Positions 8,615-17,872 of a stretch of 64,000 bases of DNA are shown here, in pieces (position 1 is the stretch's first letter; each line of letters opens with the position of its first letter). The notes under the pieces were generated by a model that was not told where the DNA came from, did no database searches, and saw nothing but the letters and a program-made list of their open reading frames with translations. Source of the stretch: Aporrectodea caliginosa (lineage: Eukaryota > Annelida > Clitellata > Crassiclitellata > Lumbricidae); NCBI GenBank assembly GCA_020284085.1, contig JACEVL010000020.1, positions 651,501 through 715,500 of the forward strand. The letters are read 5' to 3'. The translations under genes and the position numbers were made by a program.

Positions 8615-11600
8615 TCAATTATCGGCTCCGTCCACGGGTGATAGTGGGTGTTGCTTAAACCTTTGTGGTGTATCACGTTTCCGTGGTTTACCCATCATTG
8701 TTCTGTTGATGTGGTATTCTCGCTTGAGACAGTCGCTGACATCCGTTTCAGGTATCCAAGATGGTGGATGAGAAGCATCTTTCCACACAACTTTGTAAAG
8801 GCGCTTTTTATTTATAAATTTCATGCCAATCAAGCGATCTGCCTCGGTCCACTCATTGTCAGTGTTGGTCGATCCACTAGGAGTGTGTGGATCATTGTCG
8901 GCTGAAGAAGAAGAAGGGTCCGTCTCTGGTTCCACATAATCACGGCGGTCAATATAAGGTTTCAATCTATCCGCGTTTACAGGGTGTTTTAACTCTTTGT
9001 TAGTGTGTGCGTGTCGAAGCTTATACGTGTGCTCAGCGACCTTCGATGTGATGTAATAAGGACCTGTAAATTTCCTGTAAAGCTTTGGCTTCTGTCCGCG
9101 AGGGACTACTGGGTTGAAAACCCATACAAGGTCTCCTGGAGCGTAAGTTGGTGTTTTAGTGCTAACATCATAGTGTTGCTTGTTTCGTGATTGTAACTCA
9201 AGTGTACTATCTAGTGCTGTTTTCCTCGCTGACTCTAGCGTACTGGTAAGTCGTTTCACGTACTCGCTAGTCGTATGTCTCTCGTCAGGTAGCGCCATCT
9301 GGAGATCGACTGGAAAAGTCATTTCTTTTCCGTGCATAAGAAAATATGGGCTATGGCCTAGATTTGCGCTAGTCATTGCTCTGAAAGAAAACAAAATTGC
9401 AGGGATGAAGTCTAGCCAGTCTTCTTGGTGCTTACAATGAAGTCTTAATGCTTGCCAAATCGATCGATTATATCGTTCACAGGCTCCGTTGCATTTCGGG
9501 TTGTAAGAAGCGGTATGGATTCGTTTGACCCCTAGGAGTTGCGATAATTCAGAGACAATGCTACTCATGAAATTAGGCCCTCTGTCACTTAACAAAGTTT
9601 TAGGTGGCCCATAGCGAGTAAATATCTCGCGAAACAATGCTTGAGCAATTGTCTGTGCAGTCTGATCTTTTAAAGGTATTGCTTCTGGCCATCGAGTCAA
9701 ACTCTCAACGCATAGCAGGATATAATTATAGCCTTCTTTGCTACGTGGGAGTTTTAAAATATCCATTGACCAACGGCCAAAAATCTGCTTGGGTTCCAAA
9801 GGCCTTAATGGAGCTTTGCTAAGATTGACAGGATATTTACATTGTTGGCAATTCTGGCAGGAAGCAATATGTCGCTGAACATCGGCGTACATGTTCCTCC
9901 AAAAGTATTTGCGTCGAATCGATAGGTAGCAGCGATGGAATCCTGGGTGGGAGGAGTCCTCATGAAAACCATTTAGTATGCGTTGCCGTAAACATTTTGG
10001 GACGACTAGCTGATTTATGTAGCTCCGTGATGGTCCTTTAGATCGTGGCTGGAAATAGTGATAAAGCAAGCCATTATCTATCGCATACTCTGTAGATTCA
10101 ATCACTATGCGACGAGCATCTTTGTCGTTGTCAGGTAATTCACCTTGTTCTAGGTAATCAATTATTGGAGCGATGTCTGGGCACTGTCGTTGTTGATTAG
10201 CTATCTCCTGTAGAATGGTCTCGTCTTCGGGTGGCGATTCTAAGTCATCTTCCATTATCACATTTATGTCGATTGGCTTTGCTTCATCAGTGATATTGGC
10301 TAAGATATGTTCTTCATCTGTATCATGCGCCTCTGTGTTTGGTGGGTAAGGGCGTCTTGAAAGAGCGTCAGCATTAGCGTTGGTTTTTCCACTTTTGTAC
10401 TCAACTTTAAAGTTATAACCTTGTAATGCAATGGACCAGCGTAGAAGACGTCCAGTTGTTGTTGTTTTTAAAGTTTGCAGATATTTAAGGCTCAGGTGAT
10501 CTGTGTAGACAGTAAAGTATGAGTTGGCTAAGTAGCCATTAAATTGCTTAACTGATTCGATCAATGAAAGACATTCCAATTCGGTTATTGAGTATGAGCG
10601 CTCACATGTAGTTAATGAGCGACCGCCATAACAAATTGGATGCTCTTTGCCTGAGTCATCTTCTTGAGCCAGTACATATCCGATGCCGACAGAACATGCG
10701 TCGCAATTAATTACGAATGGTTTGCGCACATCTGGATAGACCAGTACAGGAGTGGAATTTAGTGCCTGCTTAAGCTTAGTAAAAGCAGTCTCACATTCAT
10801 CATCCCAGATAAATTCCATGTCTTTCCTTAGCAAGCGATTTAATGGGTTGGCAATTATGGAGAAGCCTTGTATAAATTTCCGATAGTATCCTGCCAGTCC
10901 GAGGAATGCTCTTATCTCTTTATGAGATGTGGGGCGTGGGTAGGTCTCAATGACGTCAATCTTAGACTTGTCTACCTCCATGCCCCTGGATGATAACACG
11001 TGGCCTAGATACAAGATCTTATCAAGGCCAAATCGACATTTCTCCGGATTGAGCTTAAGATTAGCGTCCTTCAATCTTTGGAAGACTTCTTGTAAATTTT
11101 CCAGATGTTCATCAAAGCTTTTACTGTATATTAGAATGTCATCTAAATAACAGAGAACGGTTTTAAAGTGCATGTTCTGGAATACACGAGCCATTAGACA
11201 CTGGAATGTGGCGGGGGCGTTCATTAGGCCAAATGGCATTCGTAAATATTGATATTGACCAGAATGAATAACAAAGCTGGACTTTTCTTTCGTTAATGGA
11301 TCGAGTGGTATCTGGTGGTAGCCACTTCGAAGATCAAGAAGGCTAAAGTACTGAGGTTTAGCATCAGACATAGCATCAAAGATATCGGTAAGCTGAGGTA
11401 GTGGAAAGCTAATTGGTTTAGTAACAGAATTCAGCTTGCGGTAGTCTACACAAAACCGGACCTGTCCATTACGCTTTCTAACTAAAACCACAGGTGAGGT
11501 CCACATGGAACTGCTAGGTTCAATTATCTTAGCATCGAGCATCTGGTCTACTTGAGAATCAATCTCGTTCTTGGCCGCAGGGGAATGCCTGTAAGAGCGT

Positions 11601-12622
11601 TGTCTGATTGGCGTCGGACTGTCTGTGTGAATGGAATGTTGTATGTAAGTGGTAGCCTGTAAATCAGATAGAGATCGAGAGAAAATGTTTACATTAGTCT
11701 GGAGAAGCTCCTGTAGACGAGCATTTTCGTCTGCAGACAGATTATCAGACTGATAACACAAACCTAGTTCGTCTAACAAGGTAGGTTTCGTTTCAGCGCT
11801 ACATGCATTTCTCTGATTAACATCTGGTGAGTGGTTTTGTGTTGTTGTTGAGTGCTTGTTTGCGATGTCTTGTGGTCCAGAATCCGTTATTACCGCCAAA
11901 GTATGAGGGTATATTGGCTCTAAAGTGGCCAATGCTTTGTGGCGTGGTAACCAGATTACCTGATTAGTGGGATTAAGAATCTTACACACAGCGGTGGTCT
12001 GGCTTGAATCAATGGCGCTGCGAGCACAAATGAATTTCTGGCCTCGAGTGATTGGAAACGGTTCGCACAGAGATAAATCACTGGAATGTTTAGGTGGTAG
12101 CAAAATTGGCACAATGGTTTCAGAGAAGGGTGGTAAGATTGTGGGTTGTAAAGTGCAGACAGAATTGGTAAAGCGGCTTTGGTTGGAAGTAGAAAGGTTA
12201 GCTGCAGTGAGGTTGTTAAAAAATGTCACCACTCTGTTCGCAAAATCCACTTGAGCCTTATTGGCCTCAAGGAAGTCCAATCCTAAAATCAAACTGTAGC
12301 TAATTTGAGGTAAAACCAATACTTCACAAGGCATTGATAAACCATTGATTTTAACGCAAAATTCTGCTTTCCCTAGCACGGCGACTGAACGACCATCAGC
12401 TACGGTTACATTTAATGATTCGTCGTCCTGCAGATTCTGATAAGGAATTTTCATTCTCTTAACAAAATCTGCAGAAACGACGGATCTGCTTGCTCCTGAA
12501 TCAACTAATGCCTGCACACTCTTGTCCTTTATCTGTACTGCTATTGTGTTCTTGTTTAATTTAGTTTGCCCAGATTGGCTATGGATCCCGTCCGCCTGAG
12601 GACGGCGGGCGGGGGCGCGTCC
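8615..12622 (-). CDS. pol: Pol polyprotein: protease, RT, RNase H, integrase, chromodomain-like tail
   Basis: The frame is open from directly after the gag UAG (12622) to the stop at 8615; there is no ATG before the protease, so it is probably made as Gag-Pol. Counting from 12517: protease motif DSGA at 6-9; RT with LDLRSGY 394-400 and catalytic YLDD 457-460; RNase H residues D606, E646, D673; integrase zinc finger HX3-5H...CX2C near 853-890; integrase core D919, D978, E1014 (35 residues between the last two). A GPY-like module with the FTGPYYI motif follows, then a chromodomain-like block near 1224-1270 (LYKVVWKDA, SWIPETDV). All catalytic residues are present and no disabling change is seen, so the enzyme set looks functional. 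Confidence 0.95.
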   Translation of the reverse strand, partial: GRAPARRPQADGIHSQSGQTKLNKNTIAVQIKDKSVQALVDSGASRSVVSADFVKRMKIPYQNLQDDESLNVTVADGRSVAVLGKAEFCVKINGLSMPCEVLVLPQISYSLILGLDFLEANKAQVDFANRVVTFFNNLTAANLSTSNQSRFTNSVCTLQPTILPPFSETIVPILLPPKHSSDLSLCEPFPITRGQKFICARSAIDSSQTTAVCKILNPTNQVIWLPRHKALATLEPIYPHTLAVITDSGPQDIANKHSTTTQNHSPDVNQRNACSAETKPTLLDELGLCYQSDNLSADENARLQELLQTNVNIFSRSLSDLQATTYIQHSIHTDSPTPIRQRSYRHSPAAKNEIDSQVDQMLDAKIIEPSSSMWTSPVVLVRKRNGQVRFCVDYRKLNSVTKPISFPLPQLTDIFDAMSDAKPQYFSLLDLRSGYHQIPLDPLTKEKSSFVIHSGQYQYLRMPFGLMNAPATFQCLMARVFQNMHFKTVLCYLDDILIYSKSFDEHLENLQEVFQRLKDANLKLNPEKCRFGLDKILYLGHVLSSRGMEVDKSKIDVIETYPRPTSHKEIRAFLGLAGYYRKFIQGFSIIANPLNRLLRKDMEFIWDDECETAFTKLKQALNSTPVLVYPDVRKPFVINCDACSVGIGYVLAQEDDSGKEHPICYGGRSLTTCERSYSITELECLSLIESVKQFNGYLANSYFTVYTDHLSLKYLQTLKTTTTGRLLRWSIALQGYNFKVEYKSGKTNANADALSRRPYPPNTEAHDTDEEHILANITDEAKPIDINVIMEDDLESPPEDETILQEIANQQRQCPDIAPIIDYLEQGELPDNDKDARRIVIESTEYAIDNGLLYHYFQPRSKGPSRSYINQLVVPKCLRQRILNGFHEDSSHPGFHRCYLSIRRKYFWRNMYADVQRHIASCQNCQQCKYPVNLSKAPLRPLEPKQIFGRWSMDILKLPRSKEGYNYILLCVESLTRWPEAIPLKDQTAQTIAQALFREIFTRYGPPKTLLSDRGPNFMSSIVSELSQLLGVKRIHTASYNPKCNGACERYNRSIWQALRLHCKHQEDWLDFIPAILFSFRAMTSANLGHSPYFLMHGKEMTFPVDLQMALPDERHTTSEYVKRLTSTLESARKTALDSTLELQSRNKQHYDVSTKTPTYAPGDLVWVFNPVVPRGQKPKLYRKFTGPYYITSKVAEHTYKLRHAHTNKELKHPVNADRLKPYIDRRDYVEPETDPSSSSADNDPHTPSGSTNTDNEWTEADRLIGMKFINKKRLYKVVWKDASHPPSWIPETDVSDCLKREYHINRTMMGKPRKRDTPQRFKQHPLSPVDGADN

Positions 12623-12625
12623 CTA
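12588..12625 (-). promoter_or_regulatory. Candidate UAG readthrough signal between gag and pol
   Basis: Gag ends in UAG (12625-12623) followed by GGA; the next codons continue in the same frame into pol. Seventeen bases downstream, CCGTCC (12605-12600) can pair with GGACGG (12593-12588) around a 6-base loop, in a very GC-rich stretch. UAG-G plus downstream structure is the arrangement used by gammaretroviruses for readthrough; its use here is inference. Confidence 0.55.
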
Positions 12626-13963
12626 GCGTGAATTAAAGTGGCCCCGTCCAACCCTGCAAACACTTTGAAGGTGACCTCTCTTTGAACAATTATAACAGGT
12701 CAAACCCTTTGCTCGACAAAACCCCTGAGGGGCGTGCTTACCCCCACAGCTGCCGCATGCTGGCGCAGAGTAGTTCGACATCGGTCGCCAGGTGGTCGGT
12801 TGTTGTCTCTGTCCTTGATGGCGAGCGACAGAAGACGGTGGGTATTGGTTGTGGTGTTGGCGTTGTGGTTGGTATTGATGCGATGATTGAGGCGAAGTGT
12901 AGTCGTTGAAATGACGGGTAGGCTGGTGGTAGTCGTCAAATTGAGGAGGTTGATGATGGCGCTGCGAAGACGTCATGCAATCGTCGACCCGTGTTTGCTG
13001 AAAGGGTGCATTACTGAAGGTCACTCGATGCGGTGTTGGTGAACGTGAACGTTGTCGTGTGGAACTGATGGCAGTAAGATTCGTAAGCTGAAGCTTCTTC
13101 AGCTCGTCTTTGACGGCGGCTAGCTCTTGCACTGTTTCGCGTAGATGGCGCTCCGCATCGTGGTGGTCCTCTTGCGACATCTCTGTCAGGCGACCCCATT
13201 TTTGTATATCAGCGATGGTAGTTGGGTCGTGCTGAATGACGTGTTGGCGTATATTGGACCGCAGGCCGTTTAAAGCTACGAGGAAAGTTTGATCGACGGC
13301 GACATTCAGTTTCTGTGCAGCCTGTTGCACTGCCGTTAAAAAATCATCTATTGACTGATGTGGCAGCTGTTTCATCTGCCACAGTTCGGCAGCTCGCTTC
13401 CAGGCATCTGTCATGCTGGGGCCGTAGCGGTTTTTCAGGACCTCCTTTAGGGCAGCAAAATCGTCGCGTGTGCCTTGTGGCTGTGTGTTGTACCACACCG
13501 CGGCACCGTCCTTCAGGAGGAGTGGCAAAGCTGCTAACTTCGCCTCCACGGTCATGGTGCGGAACGTGGCCCAGAGCTCGAAGTTTTTTAGGAACTCTGC
13601 CACGTCCTCGTGCTGACGCCCGGTGAACGGTGAAGGCACTAACGAACTGCCGGCCATGTCTGAGTCTGAGTCGTCTGACAGGTCAGCGGCGACGTCTGGC
13701 GATGGTGATGGTGGTGAAGAGGAGGAGGTGTCAGCTGCAGCGTCCGGATGAACGTTGGGTGTCGGTGATAATGGCCGAAACAGAGGAGTAGGTTGAAGTA
13801 GAGTAGGTTGAAGTAGTACTGGTGTCGTGAAGGTGGCGCCCGATGGAGAAGAAGGTAGCAGTACTGATGGACGTGCAGTAGGTGTAGATGTTACGGCGGA
13901 CGGAATGTTCTTACCAGTTCGTAGGTAGTATCGGCCACTCGTCTTATTTTCTGGCTGGCTCAT
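12623..13963 (-). CDS. gag: Gag polyprotein, 446 aa
   Basis: Structural protein that would form the virus-like particle and bind the RNA. The start chosen is the first ATG (13963-13961, MSQPEN). The frame is open further upstream into the LTR (to 14122) but has no ATG there. After a Pro/Ser-rich N-terminus comes the retrotransposon gag (capsid) domain, with FTGRQHEDVAEFLKNFELW and the WKRAAELWQMKQ segment, then a Gln/His/Arg-rich linker and a zinc knuckle CYNCSKRGHLQSVC (CX2CX4HX4C), preceded by a second cysteine cluster CGSCGGKHA. It ends at UAG 12625-12623, in frame with pol. A 15-base tandem repeat near 13791-13820 adds five residues relative to the copy at 1-1039. Confidence 0.93.
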   Translation of the reverse strand: MSQPENKTSGRYYLRTGKNIPSAVTSTPTARPSVLLPSSPSGATFTTPVLLQPTLLQPTPLFRPLSPTPNVHPDAAADTSSSSPPSPSPDVAADLSDDSDSDMAGSSLVPSPFTGRQHEDVAEFLKNFELWATFRTMTVEAKLAALPLLLKDGAAVWYNTQPQGTRDDFAALKEVLKNRYGPSMTDAWKRAAELWQMKQLPHQSIDDFLTAVQQAAQKLNVAVDQTFLVALNGLRSNIRQHVIQHDPTTIADIQKWGRLTEMSQEDHHDAERHLRETVQELAAVKDELKKLQLTNLTAISSTRQRSRSPTPHRVTFSNAPFQQTRVDDCMTSSQRHHQPPQFDDYHQPTRHFNDYTSPQSSHQYQPQRQHHNQYPPSSVARHQGQRQQPTTWRPMSNYSAPACGSCGGKHAPQGFCRAKGLTCYNCSKRGHLQSVCRVGRGHFNSR

Positions 13964-14022
13964 CGGTCGTCTGGTCTCGGATGATGATGAGATGTCGCTG
14001 CTCGAGAGGAGGGAATCGATTT

Positions 14023-14034
14023 GGTTCTCCACCA
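14023..14034 (-). promoter_or_regulatory. Primer-binding site candidate
   Basis: Three bases inside the 5' LTR the minus strand reads TGGTGGAGAACC. The TGG start fits pairing with the CCA end of a tRNA; I could not assign the tRNA with certainty. Confidence 0.6.
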
Positions 14035-14037
14035 AGT

Positions 14038-14593
14038 TGTAGCGTGGCTGGTTCGCCCGATGATCGGGGTTTTCGACCAACAGAAGAAACGACACTTGGT
14101 TGACGTTGAGTTGTTTATTCACAGCACCACGAGCACATCTTCCAGCAGCGACACCGACCGACCGAGCTGAGCGAGCTTACCGAGCTTTTCTTACAGTAAA
14201 ACTCTACACTTAAGTAGCCTTTCGGTCGGCGTCGCTCTGTCTACATATTTTCACGTGCAGGCCAAACCACAGGCACGATTCCCCTACCTGTGCTACGCAC
14301 GATAGTGCATTCCTGCAATGCCTACGCATAGCACAGGTCTCTGCCTTTCCTCTCTGCCTCTGCCTGTCTGTCTGTCTGACTGTTTGTCTAACCGTCTCCC
14401 TCTCGCTCTGTATCTTTGTCGGTGTCCTTCTCTCTACCTCTGTCTGTGTCTGCATGTCAATGTGTCTGTCTGTATCCTAAGTTGTGGGTCTGTCTAGACT
14501 GTCTGTCTGTATACTAAGCTGTCGGTCTGGCTGTCTCTGTCTTCCATCTATTCCTCTATCAAATTCCTGTGTGTGAATCATGCACACCCCTAC

Positions 14594-14594
<1 letters not shown>
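14038..14594 (-). repeat. 5' LTR
   Basis: 557 bp, apparently identical to 3034-3590. A minus-strand AATAAA is at 14114-14119. I see no clear TATA box, so the promoter may be TATA-less. Confidence 0.95.

Positions 14595-14641
<47 letters not shown>
14595..14641. repeat. (GATA)n microsatellite, right flank of the LTR element
   Basis: About 47 bp of GATA repeats continue the array interrupted by the element. Confidence 0.95.
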
Positions 14642-14642
<1 letters not shown>

Positions 14643-15368
14643 TATAGAAAGATAGAGGCAAAGAAAGAGACATAGCTTTAAAGAGAGACAGACATGAATT
14701 TTAGAACAGTAGCGAGTTGTTGTCAGACATAATAAAATAGGATAAGCATACAGAAACAAGTTTAATTGTCGTAAAGCCTTCATTATGTAGCCAATCGTTT
14801 AGGAGCTCGGCCTGTAACGCGGCTAGTATAGGTTTGAGGCTCGCTTGAGACGATTATTCTATAAAGAGATCTTGGGCAATTCCTTCACTCAGTATTTACA
14901 ATGCTAATGCATGCTCTGAAGTTTAGTTTTGTGTTCACTTCTGAACTCTGAAGACAGTGGGAAATAAAATAATTATAATTGTAATTATCTATCTATCTAA
15001 AATAATTAGTTGACGTACATCAGTGAAGCTGGTACAAAAGCTTTAATACATAATATTAATCGCACTTCCTATAGTTTATTTATAATTTCAATAGAGTAGC
15101 TTTCTGAGAAAATGTTGAAGTCGCCGTGTCTTGTAAAGCGGTAAGTAAGCTTTTGAACTTATACTAAAGCTATAATTATTAGGAACTTTGCACCAAGCTA
15201 CTTCGCGTCAAAGATGGTAACTTCATTTACTTCGTCATACGCTACAGGTTCATTCTTATCGCCATATGCTGCGAATTCATAGTGCCCATTTGCTCTTTGT
15301 TGATGCAATCGATTGTTCTGGGCGCACGATTGCTCTTCTTAGACGTAAGAATAATTAGACGTAGGTGC
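14642..15368. other. No gene seen
   Basis: AT-rich DNA with no frame or repeat that I can support. Confidence 0.5.
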
Positions 15369-16668
15369 TCATTTTCGATATTGATTGTCTTTTCTTAGAC
15401 GTCGGCGATCATCTTCTACTCCTTCTTTTCTCATACATCGGCGCTCATCTTGTCTTGCTTCTCTAATTGTACATTGGCGATGATCAATTTCCTTAGTTTC
15501 TTGGTCTAAACGTCGGAGGTCATTTTCAATTTCTACTCTTTTTTGACGTTGGCGATCATCTTCCTCAGTTTCTTTTCTTAGAAGTTGGCGATCAGCTTCT
15601 TCTTCTTCTTTTCTTAGACGTCGACGCTCATCTTCTCTTGCTTCTTTTATTATACGTTGGCGCTCATCCTCTCCATCTTGTTTTCTTAGACGTCGGTCCT
15701 CAATTTCTCTTCTTTCTCGTAGGCGCTCATTTTCTCTTTCATTGTGTATCAAACATTGGTTCTCTGCATCTTGCTTTCTACTTTTGCAACTTTTGAAAAC
15801 AAAAACTGTAAAAAATTGCAAATGATAGAAGATTGATTAAAAATTTGGAGAACAGCAAATGTGATTTATGCATGAAAACAGTTCTTATTACAAAAATTTA
15901 TAGCAATTTATATCGATTTTGACAGCAGAGGCGTCACTAGGGTTGGTGTCGCCCAGTGCGGTAATCATGATGTCACCCATGGACCTCCTCCCTTACCAGA
16001 CCATGCAGCATCCTAAGTAATGCTATTGTTAGTGATGTAAATTTACCAGTAAAATATTCTTGCGGTAAAAAATTCAAATTAGAAAATGATTTAAGTTATG
16101 TATTACTTTTGTTATGTTCTCAAACGGTGTGTTTAGCCATTTTCAGTGGCAGGAACTATAGCCTAGTAGGACTATTGAATTGCTAAATTGATAATTTTTT
16201 CTTAAAAGAAATTACATTTATTACAAAGCCAGTTTCGTCCACTGTCGTTAATTGCAATTATTGCTGTCTTTATCAATGTCTTCATTATCGTAAAGAACTA
16301 TAGCACTAGATCTACCGTCATCATCAATAGCATCATCACCAAAACTTATTGTGACCACCACTATATACCCTCACTACTGCCGCAACATCCGCGAACAACA
16401 ATATCAACACCACCAATGCCATCAACATAAAGCACCGGTAGATGGCTGGTACCTATATGACATATAATTCAACGAACATTGCAATCTACATGTTTAATGA
16501 GTAAAGCAAAAATTAGTACATAAGTGAACTTAATCTTACCTAGAATAATGATCAAAATCAAAATAGACCCGAGGACGAAAACAGCAATTGCGCCAGCAGA
16601 GATTGTAGGATTGTCGGGTGGGTCAGAGGTTGTTGTATTGCCATCCGCTCTTTCCATATCATCCATTT
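15369..16668 (-). CDS. Two 3' exons of a membrane protein with a charged coiled-coil tail
   Basis: Exon 16540-16668 is bounded by an acceptor (TCTATTGTTCAG) and a GTAAGA donor. It encodes an acidic Thr/Pro-rich stretch (NTTTSDPPDNPTIS) and one strong membrane segment (AGAIAVFVLGSILILIIIL). Exon 15369-15805 starts after TTTTTTACAG in matching phase 1, continues with a short hydrophobic/basic anchor (FVFKSCKSRK), then about 130 residues of nearly uninterrupted Arg/Glu/Asp helix with repeats like EDDRRRLRK, ending in a stop. This is a type I membrane layout with a trichohyalin-like cytoplasmic tail. Upstream exons encoding the extracellular part are not found: a LINE begins about 140 bp upstream, so the gene may be truncated. 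Function unknown; the splice model is inferred. Confidence 0.55.
15806..16539 (-). other. Intron of the membrane-protein fragment
   Basis: Lies between matching phase-1 splice sites; AT-rich, no repeat or gene recognised. Confidence 0.45.
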
Positions 16669-16804
16669 CTGAACAATAGAGAAAATAATTTCTACTGACG
16701 CAAACATTTCCAGATCCCTTAGTATTGAAACCTGCTCCCAATACATTTTACCAGTTGCCTCCAAATTTACATACCTAATTAGTTAATCTGTATGACAAGG
16801 CCGC

Positions 16805-17558
16805 ACACAGGACTGTAGCAGACCTAACTGTTGAACCGCGAGTCCATTTCCGATCACGGTCTTCTACGATACACCGTGCCACTCCTCTGCGCCCAGCCTA
16901 CCTTCGCTCTCCGCCACTCCCGTGGTTGGAGGCGTCTTGATCGAGAGGCGTTTCGTGATGGCCTCCTCAGCAGTTCTCTCTATGGTGACCTTTCGCCTCT
17001 CACCGATCTTTCGTGTGAGGACCTCTTCGCTCTCTATGACTCGGCGATACGATGACCTTCTCCCGTTACGTCAACATCGAACTCGAGTCAGACCGTTACA
17101 GCCATGGCATTGTCGTATGCTTCGTCGGAACGTTAGACGCTTTGAGCGTAGATACCGTCGCACAAGTGAACCGTCTGACCTCCTCATCTGGATTAACCAT
17201 CTCCGAGACATGTATCATGAGTTCCGGCTGAAGGAGACATCGTATTGGGAGTCGTTGATTGACCGGGAGAGAGGAAATCCACGTCGGCTCTAGGCGGTGA
17301 TTGCGGACTTCCTTGGCCGCTCTACAGCCTCCACATCTCCACCTGAGACTCTGTTCACCGCAGACGATTACCTCGACTTTATACAGGCTAAGATTGATTC
17401 CACTCGCAAATCCACGGAAAACTCCCCTCCTCCTGTCTTCTCCTCCACTGCAGCTGTTCGCTCTTCGTGGAAGCCTCTTCCACTTGATGCCATCCGTCAA
17501 CTCATTATGGACTCTTCGTCGAAGTCATGCGAACTTGACTTACTTCCTCCATTCTTAG
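16805..17558 (+). pseudogene. LINE A: APE-RT linker, 5'-truncated, broken
   Basis: Plus-strand frames encode the region before reverse transcriptase of a CR1/L2-like LINE: an ISDHGLL motif, WRRLDREAFR, a basic stretch (RRNVRRFERRYRR), then the KSCELDLLPPFLV motif that precedes the RT fingers. At least one frameshift (near 17055) and a stop (17291-17293) break it. The frame is cut at the TTAA at 17559 by the piggyBac element and resumes at 20453. Confidence 0.75.
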
Positions 17559-17872
17559 TTAACCCTGTGACGTTCTTGGGATGCATTTGCACCCCTAGTC
17601 ACACTTTGTTCCTTTGTTTTTCCCAGAAGGACTCATGATATGACGCCTACATTTTATGACTTTTCCTTATTTATGAGGATGCACTTAACCCTATTTGCCC
17701 ATAATTGTAACCCTCAACATTTCTGATAATTTTGAGGTTTATACATTGCGGTCCTCGGGGTGCAAATGCACCCCATGTGTTATATTGCGGCATTTATAAG
17801 TCAATTATCTAACTTGGCATTTTTATATCTATGGACTCCTTTCTTAGATTACATTATTCTTTGTTGCCAGAC

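Larger units (their letters stand above)
3034..14594 (-). mobile_element. Intact env-bearing Ty3/Gypsy-type LTR retrotransposon, 11.56 kb
   Basis: Two 557-bp direct repeats with TG...CA ends (on the minus strand TGTAGGGG...CGCTACA) flank, in transcription order, a primer-binding site, gag, pol, env, a 2.3-kb tail and a polypurine tract. Gene order and pol domain order (protease, RT, RNase H, integrase) are those of Ty3/Gypsy elements; the env resembles baculovirus F and errantivirus envelopes. All three long frames are open and the LTRs look identical by eye, which suggests a recent insertion. GATA precedes and follows the element, consistent with a 4-bp target duplication, but the target is itself GATA repeat so the exact length is ambiguous. 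The species and lineage cannot be named from sequence alone. Confidence 0.95.

Noticed and set aside
13964..14122. Extension of gag into the 5' LTR
   Set aside because: The frame is open but has no ATG upstream of 13963; initiation there would need a non-AUG start.
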